Shown here one piece after another: positions 1 through 9,400 of a stretch of 17,802 bases of DNA (position 1 is the first letter of the stretch; each line of letters begins with the position of its first letter). Source of the DNA: Desulfobacteraceae bacterium (GTDB taxonomy: Bacteria; Desulfobacterota; Desulfobulbia; Desulfobulbales; Desulfobulbaceae). The notes beneath the pieces are model-generated. The model did no database searches, had not been told where the DNA came from, and saw only the letters and a list, made by a program, of their open reading frames with translations. Both the position numbers and the translations under genes were made by a program. Where the stretch lies: NCBI GenBank assembly GCA_022837185.1, contig JALHJD010000030.1, positions 1 to 17,802 on the forward strand, given 5' to 3'.

Positions 1-419
1 TCAAGCATCAGTTGAGTCGTCATGGCCGCGTCCCGCCTCAACGGGAAAGTGCAGGGGAAGCCGGACCGGCCGCCCCGACGGACGGCGCCGGAGGCCCGGA
101 GGAAAAAAGCGTTGTCTCTATTTTCGGGTGTCGGGGGAATTTTTCAAGAGAATATTTACAGCCGGACGATAAAATGACTTGCCGGGCGGCGTTTGCCGCC
201 GGCCGGCAGCGCCGAATCCCGAAAGCATCGCGGGGGCCGGAAGGAGTGCAGGCTGCCGCGATTGGCGGAATTTTTTAAGATAATCATGCGGTTCCGTAAA
301 ATTGAACCTTGATTTTTTGTCAAGTCGTGTGCGATAATACGGAAATTCCTGAAACAGGGGCAAACCGCTCAATTGAAGGGCGGGGGCCTGTTTGATGACT
401 CTCAGCAAAGGCGAATGTC
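1..419. other. Gap at left edge, no confident gene
   Basis: No convincing gene is visible here. One plus-strand frame is open from the edge to 278, and a 50-codon ORF runs 22-174. Neither has a recognisable domain, and the sequence past about 120 does not look protein-like. The first 100 bases could be the Pro/Ala-rich tail of a gene entering from the left. A GC-rich hairpin (GGCGGC 185-190 with GCCGCC 195-200) lies in the middle. The right end carries the promoter of the zinc-ribbon gene. Confidence 0.4.
309..338 (+). promoter_or_regulatory. Putative sigma-70 promoter of the zinc-ribbon gene
   Basis: TTGATT (309-314), an 18-base spacer and GATAAT (333-338) lie about 80 bases before the ATG at 420. 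The match is reasonable but unproven. Confidence 0.45.
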
Positions 420-1010
420 ATGCGTTGTCCTAAATGCGGCTATATCTCCTTCGACCTCATCGAAAAATGCGTCAAGTGCGGCAAAAACATCAATGCCGCG
501 TCAAAGCAACTGCAAGGAACCGTGGGAAACGTGCCGCCGCCGGCTTTTCTGAGTCCCGACTATACGGAGCGAGAGGCGGAGCGGGAAGAGCAGCAGGTCG
601 AACACGCCGGGGAACAGGCGTTTGACCTGGGCGGCGAAGAAGAAGTTTTTGTCGATTTTACCGCCGGGGATGAACCCGCCGGGGAAGAGGAACCGACGGT
701 CGAGGAGCCTGGGCAGGAGGAGGCGGTGATAGACCTTGCCGACCTTGCTCCCGTCGAAGCAGCGGAGGCGGGGGCGGAAATCACGATGGAAGACAGGGAG
801 GTGGGCCGTGAAGAACTGGCCTTTGCCGTCGGCGATGAAAAGCCGTCCACTGCCGCATCCCCCGGCCAGGGGCTGGAAGATCTCAAGGTGGAAGGCATCG
901 ACCTGGACGCCTCGCCGGCGGGCCGTGACGAAATAACCTCCCCGGTCAAGACCGGCACCGCCCTCGATAGTTTTGATGTTGACCTGGAGGAGGTGTTTGG
1001 GAAAAAATAA
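420..1010 (+). CDS. Zinc-ribbon protein with long acidic disordered tail
   Basis: This 196-residue protein starts with a compact zinc ribbon: C3-x2-C6 and C17-x2-C20, which would bind one zinc ion. The rest, from about residue 28, is rich in Glu, Asp, Ala, Gly and Pro, has no hydrophobic segment and is probably disordered. A short amphipathic stretch, DSFDVDLEEVFG, closes the C-terminus and could be a docking peptide. There is no signal peptide, so it is probably cytoplasmic. The start at 420 fits an AAGGCG ribosome-binding site 7 bases upstream and places the first cysteine pair at the extreme N-terminus, as is usual for such proteins. It has its own promoter and a strong terminator, so it is monocistronic. 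Similar ribbon-plus-acidic-tail proteins occur in delta-proteobacteria; no function is known to me, and a scaffold or transcription-associated role is only a guess. Confidence 0.8.
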   Translation: MRCPKCGYISFDLIEKCVKCGKNINAASKQLQGTVGNVPPPAFLSPDYTEREAEREEQQVEHAGEQAFDLGGEEEVFVDFTAGDEPAGEEEPTVEEPGQEEAVIDLADLAPVEAAEAGAEITMEDREVGREELAFAVGDEKPSTAASPGQGLEDLKVEGIDLDASPAGRDEITSPVKTGTALDSFDVDLEEVFGKK

Positions 1011-1034
1011 TCCGTTCCCCTCCCTGATCGTCTG

Positions 1035-1076
1035 CAACCCGCCGCCACCGGCCTGTGACGACGGGTTGTTTTTTTT
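1035..1076 (+). terminator. Rho-independent terminator of the zinc-ribbon gene
   Basis: A 7-bp stem (CAACCCG 1035-1041 with CGGGTTG 1062-1068) is followed by eight T residues, 25 bases past the stop codon. Confidence 0.85.
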
Positions 1077-1248
1077 CTCCGTCTGCCGAACCCGCCGCTT
1101 TTCTTCTCCTTGACAATTGTACGGCTTCCTGTTAAATGTTCACCTTTTCTTTTGAGTACGATCTGCCAGAGCGCCGTTACCCTGCTCACGGTGGAGGGCA
1201 TCCGCTTTTCAGGCCGTGCGGGCAGGGCAAAATGCAGGTAGTTTTTTC

Positions 1249-1278
1249 TTGACTGGCTGCTCTGTATTAGGCTATTAA
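1249..1278 (+). promoter_or_regulatory. Promoter of tRNA-Phe
   Basis: TTGACT (1249-1254), an 18-base spacer and TATTAA (1273-1278) put the transcript start about 10 bases before the tRNA. A second candidate, a TTGACA near 1110, lies farther upstream. Confidence 0.5.
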
Positions 1279-1296
1279 ACAGCTTCAGGCTCAGGT

Positions 1297-1372
<76 letters not shown>

Positions 1373-1387
1373 TTCATCAGGCATGAG

Positions 1388-1420
1388 AGGAGTTGCAGAG
1401 CTTACTGTAACTCCTTTTTT
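1388..1420 (+). terminator. Terminator after tRNA-Phe
   Basis: The stem AGGAGTT (1388-1394) with AACTCCT (1409-1415) is extended by inner pairs and runs into six T residues, 15 bases after the CCA end. Confidence 0.8.
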
Positions 1421-1506
1421 ATTTTATATTTTTATATTTGCAACTTAGAGCCGACCGGGCATGAACAGCGCACCCTGTCCGGCGGGAACATACTGAGGAA
1501 AGCGTC

Positions 1507-3591
<2,085 letters not shown>

Positions 3592-3649
3592 ACGGTGCCT
3601 GGCCGGCGCGATATAAGATAAAAAACGGAGAAATATACGGGGTTGTATT

Positions 3650-4345
3650 ATGGGGTACGAACCATTGGTGAACAAGAACCCGCTGCGGGTTCTGAAGATC
3701 GGCAAGGAAAACGGCAACAAGCTGGGGCTGGTCATGGCCCGGCCGGGCCTGGGCAAGACCGCTCTGCTGGTCCAGATAGCCCTCGATTCGATTCTGCTCG
3801 GCAACAGGGTCGTCCATGTCAGCATCGGCGAATCCATTGACAAGACCAGAGTCTGGTACGACGACATCATGCGGCACATCCTGCAGGAACACAGCATCAC
3901 CAGGCCGCATGAATTGATCGACATGGTGCAGCATCACCGGATGATCATGACCTTCAAGGAGGCCTCCTTTTCCCGGTCACGGCTCGAGGAGCGGCTCAAC
4001 GACCTGATCATGCAGGACATCTTCAAGCCCAACTGCGTGGTCATCGACGGTCTTGACATGGTCTCCTGCGACCGCGCCAACATTGAGGATCTCAAGGACC
4101 TTGCCGAAACCATGAGTCTGCAGATCTGGCTGTCCGCCGTCTGCCACCGCGAGGACAAGCGGGTCTCGCCCGCCGGGGTGCCGGCGCCGTGCCATGAGGT
4201 CGATGACCTGTTCGACACGGTCATCGTCATCAAGCCCGAGGAAAGCAAGATACGACTCAACGTCATCAAGAACAGGGGCGAGGTGATGTCCGCCGATGCC
4301 GGGCTCGACCTCGACCCGACGACCATGATGATCAAGAAAAGCTGA
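3650..4345 (+). CDS. Orphan P-loop ATPase with DnaB-core-like Walker A
   Basis: The 231-residue protein has a Walker A motif ARPGLGKT at residues 30-37. Ala replaces the first Gly, exactly as in the ARPSMGKT motif of DnaB helicases. A Walker B strand, CVVIDGLD, lies at 129-136. The order of strands and a possible sensor segment (LSAVCHRED, 161-169) suggest the RecA/DnaB/KaiC fold. The DnaB N-terminal domain and linker are absent, so a replicative helicase role is not supported. No transmembrane or signal segment is seen. The start at 3650 is the only sensible ATG, although its ribosome-binding site is weak (GGAG is distant). The gene lies between fusA and hisA in the same direction and is probably co-transcribed. 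I do not recognise a characterised homologue; substrate and partner are unknown. Confidence 0.85.
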   Translation: MGYEPLVNKNPLRVLKIGKENGNKLGLVMARPGLGKTALLVQIALDSILLGNRVVHVSIGESIDKTRVWYDDIMRHILQEHSITRPHELIDMVQHHRMIMTFKEASFSRSRLEERLNDLIMQDIFKPNCVVIDGLDMVSCDRANIEDLKDLAETMSLQIWLSAVCHREDKRVSPAGVPAPCHEVDDLFDTVIVIKPEESKIRLNVIKNRGEVMSADAGLDLDPTTMMIKKS

Positions 4346-4362
4346 GAGAGGCTGCGTCAACC

Positions 4363-4378
4363 GTCCGCCCGCGCGGAC
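4363..4378 (+). other. Hairpin before hisA
   Basis: GTCCGC (4363-4368) pairs with GCGGAC (4373-4378) around a CCGC tetraloop, ending right before an in-frame ATG at 4379. There is no T run. Burying that ATG's upstream region argues for the hisA start at 4403. Confidence 0.45.
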
Positions 4379-4402
4379 ATGGACCTCCACCGGACCGGTT
4401 TT

Positions 4403-5191
4403 ATGCGATTCCGCCCCTGTATCGACCTGCACGGCGGCCGGGTCAAGCAGATAGTCGGCTCGACCCTGCGCGATGACCGTGCCGATGCCCTGCGGATCAA
4501 TTTCGCCTCCGATTTTCCTCCCGCGCACTACGCGGCGCTGTACCGGCGGGACAACCTGCCGGGGGGTCATGTCATCATGCTTGGGCCGGGCAATGAAGAG
4601 GCCGCGGCCGAAGCGCTCAAGGTGTGGCCTGGCGGGATGCAGGTCGGCGGCGGCATTACCGCCGACAACGCGGTCCAGTGGCTCGACCGGGGCGCATCCC
4701 ATGTGATCGTCACCTCCCATGTCTTTCATCACGGTCGCCTTGACGAGGACCGGCTGCGCAGACTGCGCGACCTGGTCGGCCGGCGGAGACTGGTCCTGGA
4801 TCTGAGTTGCCGCCGGCGCGGGGACGGTTATTACGTGGTGACCGACCGCTGGCAGAAATTCACCGACCTGCGGATTTCCGCCGCAACCCTGGAGAAGCTG
4901 GCCGCCTCCTGCGATGAGTTCCTCGTTCATGCCGTCGATGTGGAGGGGAAATGCATGGGGGTGGACGCGGAGCTGATCGACCTGCTCGCCGCCCATGTAC
5001 CGATTCCCACCACCTACGCCGGCGGCGTGGCGACCATGGCCGACTTGGGACTGATCCGCGATGCCGGCCGGGGCCGGCTCGACGTCACCGTCGGCAGCGC
5101 CCTCGATATTTTCGGCGGCTCCGGTATCACCTACCGGGAGGTGGTCGATTTCCACCGCCGGCAGCAGAAGGAAGAGAGCGGGGGATCATGA
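4403..5191 (+). CDS. hisA: Eukaryotic-type HisA (ProFAR isomerase)
   Basis: This enzyme catalyses step four of histidine synthesis, the Amadori isomerisation of ProFAR to PRFAR, in a (beta/alpha)8 barrel. The 262 residues match the yeast HIS6 pattern better than bacterial HisA. Examples are FRPCIDLHGGRVKQIVG (first strand with the catalytic Asp), MQVGGGI, VIVTSHVF, LVLDLSCRR, FLVHAVDVEGKCMGVD, TYAGGV and TVGSALDIFGG. The length is close to yeast HIS6 (261). An upstream ATG at 4379 would add eight unconserved residues and has no ribosome-binding site, so 4403 is preferred. It follows the ATPase gene by 57 bases and its stop overlaps the next start (ATGA). No other his gene adjoins; the next pathway enzyme, hisF, is at 14372. 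The eukaryotic-type form is a minority type in bacteria. Confidence 0.92.
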   Translation: MRFRPCIDLHGGRVKQIVGSTLRDDRADALRINFASDFPPAHYAALYRRDNLPGGHVIMLGPGNEEAAAEALKVWPGGMQVGGGITADNAVQWLDRGASHVIVTSHVFHHGRLDEDRLRRLRDLVGRRRLVLDLSCRRRGDGYYVVTDRWQKFTDLRISAATLEKLAASCDEFLVHAVDVEGKCMGVDAELIDLLAAHVPIPTTYAGGVATMADLGLIRDAGRGRLDVTVGSALDIFGGSGITYREVVDFHRRQQKEESGGS

Positions 5192-5376
5192 ACGGCGAAG
5201 AACACCGGCCGGACAGGAAATATGAAGACCTGACCGAACTCAGGCTCTATGTTCCCGAACACCTGTACCGGGCCTTTCAACGCTGCGTCTGGATCCTGAT
5301 CAACGAGACCGGCCGCGACCGGCGCGACATAATGCGGGAAGTGGTCCACGATTTCCTGGTCAAGCATGGCTGCTGA
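5188..5376 (+). CDS. Small ribbon-helix-helix-like protein
   Basis: This 62-residue protein starts in the ATGA overlap with the hisA stop, with GCGGGGG as a possible ribosome-binding site, so it is translationally coupled. After a charged N-terminus (1-16), the predicted order is strand (ELRLYVP, 17-23), helix (24-41) and helix (44-60). This is the layout of CopG/Arc-type DNA-binding dimers, in which the strand residues contact DNA. The turn NETGRDRRD separates the helices. No toxin partner is adjacent. The family is not recognised with certainty, and a regulatory role for the cluster is inferred from the fold only. Coupling to a biosynthetic gene is unusual for an antitoxin. Confidence 0.7.
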   Translation: MNGEEHRPDRKYEDLTELRLYVPEHLYRAFQRCVWILINETGRDRRDIMREVVHDFLVKHGC

Positions 5377-5400
5377 GCCGCCGAAACTCCTGGCCGGGAT

Positions 5401-5424
5401 GGCGGGGGAAGGTTTTTTCCCGCC
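5401..5424 (+). terminator. Hairpin closing the fusA-hisA cluster
   Basis: GGCGGGGGAA (5401-5410) pairs with TTTTCCCGCC (5415-5424) around GGTT, 25 bases after the stop. The T residues are in the 3' arm rather than behind it, so it is an atypical terminator. Confidence 0.4.
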
Positions 5425-5432
5425 CAAACCTC

Positions 5433-5462
5433 TTGAAGGAACAGAAAAAAACAGGGTAAAGT
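5433..5462 (+). promoter_or_regulatory. Promoter of tRNA-Leu
   Basis: TTGAAG (5433-5438) and TAAAGT (5457-5462) have an 18-base spacer. The inferred start is about 10 bases before the tRNA. Confidence 0.45.
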
Positions 5463-5478
5463 AGCTGGCAGAAAATAC

Positions 5479-5566
5479 GCCGGAGTGGTGAAACTGGTAG
5501 ACGCACTGGACTCAAAATCCAGCGGGCTTCACGCCCATGTCGGTTCGACTCCGACCTCCGGCACCA
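5479..5566 (+). tRNA. tRNA-Leu (anticodon CAA), CCA encoded
   Basis: This is an 88-base class II tRNA. The acceptor stem GCCGGAG/CTCCGGC is perfect. The anticodon stem CTGGA/TCCAG holds loop CTCAAAA, giving anticodon CAA, which reads UUG. A long variable arm (CGGGCTTCACGCCC region) and T arm TCGGTTCGACTCCGA follow, then discriminator A and encoded CCA. An integrase remnant follows it, as expected of a tRNA used as an integration site. Confidence 0.98.
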
Positions 5567-5600
5567 AGTCTTGATTTAAGAGCGTCTGATACGCTCTAAT

Positions 5601-5634
5601 AAACCCGCAACCAGACAAGGTTTGCGGGTTTTTT
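5601..5634 (+). terminator. Terminator after tRNA-Leu
   Basis: A 10-bp stem (AAACCCGCAA 5601-5610 with TTGCGGGTTT 5622-5631) runs into a T run, 35 bases past the CCA end. Confidence 0.85.
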
Positions 5635-5637
5635 GTT

Positions 5638-5811
5638 TCCGATGAGTGCCAATCCCTGCATTCCACCCTGACCCAGCTCAAGCGCTTTTTCCAATGGCTG
5701 GCCATGCAGCCGGGATATAAGTCGCGGATACAGTCTCCGGATGCGGAATATTTCAATCTGTCCGACAAGGACACCCGGGTGGCCACGGCCCGGCGGCAGC
5801 AAGATGCGCCG
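5638..5811 (+). pseudogene. Remnant of a tyrosine integrase
   Basis: An open frame from 5638 translates to about 58 residues resembling the end of the SAM-like N-terminal domain and linker of phage/island integrases. Recognisable pieces are STLTQLKRFFQWLA, QPGYKSRI, DAEYFNLSDKDTR and VATARRQQ. In intact relatives, as I recall them, this is followed by a PTLEQI segment and then the catalytic domain. Here the similarity stops near 5811 and AT-rich unrelated sequence follows, so the catalytic Arg/His/Tyr region is missing. The first part of the gene is also missing: homology begins only about 70 bases after tRNA-Leu. It is therefore an internal fragment left by decay of an element that probably used tRNA-Leu as its attachment site. 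Family resemblance is by eye. Confidence 0.75.
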
Positions 5812-5974
5812 ACTTATTATGCAAAATGCAAATTGAATTTGCGATTTGCATTAATCAGCCGCTCAACGCTCTCTGACCTGTGCACAACAGGTGCAATGTT
5901 TGACATGAACAGCTGTTTATATGACGACCCCCATGAGTTGGCCCAGTATTTGCGGGTACTGACTTGTTTAGCGT
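5812..5974. other. AT-rich gap after the integrase fragment
   Basis: No gene is recognised. Besides the 33-bp palindrome, ACCTGT (5876-5881) and ACAGGT (5887-5892) form a short inverted repeat. The integrase frame stays open to 6012 but encodes nothing integrase-like after 5811. Confidence 0.5.
5819..5851. repeat. 33-bp imperfect palindrome
   Basis: ATGCAAAATGCAAATT (5819-5834), a single G, then AATTTGCGATTTGCAT (5836-5851): 14 of 16 arm positions pair. It begins eight bases after the integrase similarity ends. It could be an operator, an element end or a recombination core. Confidence 0.65.
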
Positions 5975-6235
5975 TTATGAGCGTAAGATATTCCCTGTAT
6001 CCAACTCGCTGAAATCAAAATCCAGCCTTCCTGGTTCTCCGCCGAGCCATGTAGCATCACAGGAGTGGGAGAACAGCCGGATAACCTCATGATTAGCCAC
6101 GTCTTTGGGGATATTGACAATTCTCCTGAGTTGTACGCTCTCGCCCTGAAGTTTGCCAGGTTTATCCAAAGGATGATCCAGGGTGTTGTTGAAATGGTTA
6201 CCGCGACAGGTTGTTTTTAGAATAATACTTTTCAC
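5975..6235 (-). CDS. Hypothetical 86-residue protein
   Basis: The GTG start at 6235 is preceded by a perfect GGAGG eight bases upstream, which is why it is preferred to the ATG at 6250 that overlaps this site. The product begins MKSIILKTTCRG and contains LRRIVNIPKDVANHEVI, then HSCDATWLGGEPG and an acidic C-terminus. No signal peptide, membrane segment or known domain is recognised. It lies between the integrase remnant and the VWA gene and points back toward the remnant. Base composition is lower in GC than its neighbours, which fits acquired DNA. A promoter-like pair lies 30-57 bases upstream. It may be a passenger gene of the lost element; function unknown. Confidence 0.5.
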   Translation of the reverse strand: MKSIILKTTCRGNHFNNTLDHPLDKPGKLQGESVQLRRIVNIPKDVANHEVIRLFSHSCDATWLGGEPGRLDFDFSELDTGNILRS

Positions 6236-6264
6236 CACACAATCCTCCATAATTAATTATTTAT

Positions 6265-6292
6265 ACTTTAAGCATTTAGCTGGCAAAGTCAA
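6265..6292 (-). promoter_or_regulatory. Putative minus-strand promoter of the 86-residue ORF
   Basis: Read on the minus strand: TTGACT (6292-6287), a 16-base spacer, TAAAGT (6270-6265). An alternative -10, TATAAA, is at 6265-6260. The region is AT-rich. Confidence 0.35.
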
Positions 6293-6365
6293 AAAACAGT
6301 CCACAAGGTAGGGGGTAAAAGACCACTCTCGAGGCAGAAAAGGGTTATGAGCCGATCCTGCCCGA

Positions 6366-6383
6366 TCTACGGGGAGCCGTAGA
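6366..6383 (+). other. Perfect hairpin before the VWA gene promoter
   Basis: TCTACGG (6366-6372) pairs perfectly with CCGTAGA (6377-6383) around a GGAG tetraloop. It ends six bases before the putative -35 element, so it is more likely an operator-like inverted repeat than part of the mRNA. Confidence 0.45.
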
Positions 6384-6388
6384 CCCGG

Positions 6389-6417
6389 TTGTCCAGTTCG
6401 GAAATACGTGATAGGAT
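6389..6417 (+). promoter_or_regulatory. Putative promoter of the VWA gene
   Basis: TTGTCC (6389-6394), a 17-base spacer, TAGGAT (6412-6417). Transcription from about 6424 would exclude the upstream GTG at 6408 and supports the ATG at 6477. Confidence 0.4.
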
Positions 6418-6476
6418 ATGCAGAGTCTTCCCCGGCACATCTTCTGACCAGCCATCAAACTCCATCCGGACTGCTC

Positions 6477-9400
6477 ATGAATAATAATCATCCGTTTCAC
6501 CTGCGATTCCTCCTCCTTTCTTTAATTATCGGTATAAATGCTCTCTTCATGTCCTGCGGAAGGGGCTGGGCCGAAACCTCCCTGAATGCGACTCTCTGTG
6601 ACAATATTGATCTCATTCGGGGCACCTGCGGGAAAACAGACAATCTGCCGACCGGTGCCGATGAATTTACAATTGCATTGACGGATGGCCGGCACGAAAA
6701 ACTCCTGGTCCGGGCCGCATGGGAGGCTCTGGAGACGGAATACTACCTTTCGGAACAGAGCATAGCGGAAAAGACGATTCTTCTCAAAAAAAAGGAGACC
6801 GGGTTTATCACCTTCCAGGCACCGGCATCCGGTCTGCTTCCTGGAAAATACAGGATTCGTTTCATGCCGGAAGGGCAGAGCGAATCCTCTCTGGAGTTCC
6901 ACGTTCTGGAAACTGAGGATGCTGCTGGACAGGATACTCCCCCGGATTCTCACCAGGGATCCAAAACCGACGGCAAAGTTGAATCCGTAACAGATGCGCT
7001 GGACAAGGTGTTCACCACCACGGAAGGACCTGACACCGCAGCCGCAGGCATAGATGTTGTCACTCAATTTTTCGATACATCCCTTGATTCCTCCTCCAGT
7101 GCCGAAAACACAAAATCCGCACTGGATCCGGAACCAGTCCTCCCGGCCGCGGCGGCTGCCGGGGCGCCGGCGGACAGAAAGACGAAAAAATCATCTGATC
7201 TTCCGGCCCTGCCTGCTCTCCCCGCCTCACCGGCAGCGGACACCCACCCTCAAAACGGTTACGCCAATACAACTGCAACCGACCCCGGCGTATCCTCGGA
7301 CAAGGTTGGCCCGCTTGAGCTTGCTGTTGCACAACAAATCGACTCGTTCAAAACTCCCCTGGAGACGCCGGAGGAATTCACCGATACGGACGAACGTATA
7401 TATCTGGCCGTGCGAAGTAATGACCCGGATATCAAGGACCTGGTGAAGGTCCGTTTTGTGGCTGGAGAGGTGGAAGGCATGGCGCCGGGAAAAATCGTAG
7501 CGGAGACGGATGTGGTCCTGAAAGTCAACGACTGGAATGCCGCGCAGTTCCTTCCCCCTTACGGCGGATTCTGGCCGGGAACCTACCGTGCCGTGGTGGA
7601 GCAGAGCGGCAGGCAGTTGGCGGAAGTGTCATTTCGCATCACTTCACCGGTGACCCCGGCCTTGCTTCTCAGTGAAATACCTGCGGTTGACGGAATCAAT
7701 CTTGCCCAGAGCGGGCTGGGCGGGAAAGTTGTCTCCGCGACCAGCGAGGCAAACCACAGTTCCTGGGCCAAAGAGGGCGCGGCAGACGGGTACGGGTATG
7801 GAGGTGAGGATTGTAAACCTGCCTGCGGCTGGGCATCCTCCGACCGAAAGTTTCCCCAGGAGTTGGTCTTCTCATTTTTCAACGGCAGCAAAGCTGTCCT
7901 CAAAGGTGTCATCCTGGATACTGAATCCTGTGCAGGCGATGAAAACTGCATCCAGAGCATGCCCCGTCTGGTGGACATCCTGGTATCGGAACAGGCGGAG
8001 GACAATAATTTCACTTTGGCGGCAACCAGCCGCCTGCGCCCCGTCATCGGCCGCCATTTCATTCCCCTGGCGGGCGTTGATGCCAGGTTTGTCAAACTGG
8101 TGATACGATCGAATTACGGTGGTATCCGCCGCACCCAGCTGGCCGAGTTCGAAATACTGGAAGATCCCGACGCGCCTTCAATTCTGCAGGATTTTCCCGT
8201 TGACCTGCTCCTTCCTGCTTTAGGCGGGAATGTGGTACGCTTCAGTTCCGAAAGGTACGGTCATGAAGCCGGGAAAATTACTGCTCCGGACACTGTCGGG
8301 AAATACTGGCGCTCCGCGGATGGTGCCCTTCCGCAGGAACACACCTTTTGTTTCCGGGGGGACCAGGAAGCCCTGATCGATCTTGTGGAGATTGATCCGG
8401 GTAAAGACCCTGATGCATCCTCAAGGGTTGCGGAAGTTGCCGTCCTGCTCTCATCATCCAGCCCGATCGATGATTTTCGGGAGGTAGCGAGAATTGAGAT
8501 CCCCCGGGAGGCTGGAATCCAGAAAATTCCGATCGGTCGTAAAGCGAAGTTTGTTAAACTCCGGCTGCTGGCAAATCACGGGGGCAGCTATACCAGTCTC
8601 GGCAAGGTGCGAATCACAGAGGGCCGGGAACCGGGCTATGTCAAGGTCTTGCAGCGCCCGTCCTCATCTCCTCCCGAACAGAGTTTCAGCAGGCTGAACG
8701 ATCTGCAGTCTGTTGCCGTTGATGCCGACATGCAACCGGGGCTCAGCAGGGAAGAGGCCCCGGAACTCAATCTCGGCGAACGAATCCGCTCTCACTTTAC
8801 CGAAGGGGAACAGCGGCATTATTATCGTCTTACCCTCACCGGCAGCAGCCCCGGCATGCTGGATCTCGAACTGATGGGACAACCCTTTCTCAGGACGAGG
8901 CTCACTCTGAAAAATGCGGCCGGCGATGTGGTCGCCGAGTTTTTGCCCAAACGGAATAATAGTCTGCAAACCACTGTCTCCTGGTACCTGGAGCCGGGCA
9001 GGTATATCCTGGAGACCCAGTCCATTCCGGCCAACCTGGTGCTGGCATGGGATGTCAGCGGCAGTATGGCCGAAAACACCGATCTGTTGCAGCAGGCTGT
9101 CACCGGATTTCTGGAGAAAGTGCGTCCGAGTGAAAAACTCAACCTCATCGCTTTCAACAATGAGGTGAAAATTCTGCTGGATGAATTCACCAGTGACAGG
9201 GAGAAGCTGTTGGCGGCAGTCTCGGGAAAGTTCAAGGCGGAGATGGCGACCAGATTATACGATGCCGTGGACAAGGGTATCGCCCTGCTCGAAGAGAGCA
9301 ATACCACCGGCGCCATGGTGATAATGACGGACGGCGTGGACATGGGCAGCGTGCTCAGTACACCGGATTTCTGGAGCCGGCTCGATAACAACCCGGTCCG

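Noticed and set aside
3977..5155. 392-codon minus-strand frame over the ATPase and hisA genes
   Set aside because: Both plus-strand genes have clear motifs; the antisense product is low-complexity and has no recognisable domain.
6361..6420. c-di-GMP riboswitch before the VWA gene
   Set aside because: Only one hairpin is clear; the GEMM receptor motifs are absent and the hairpin lies upstream of the promoter.
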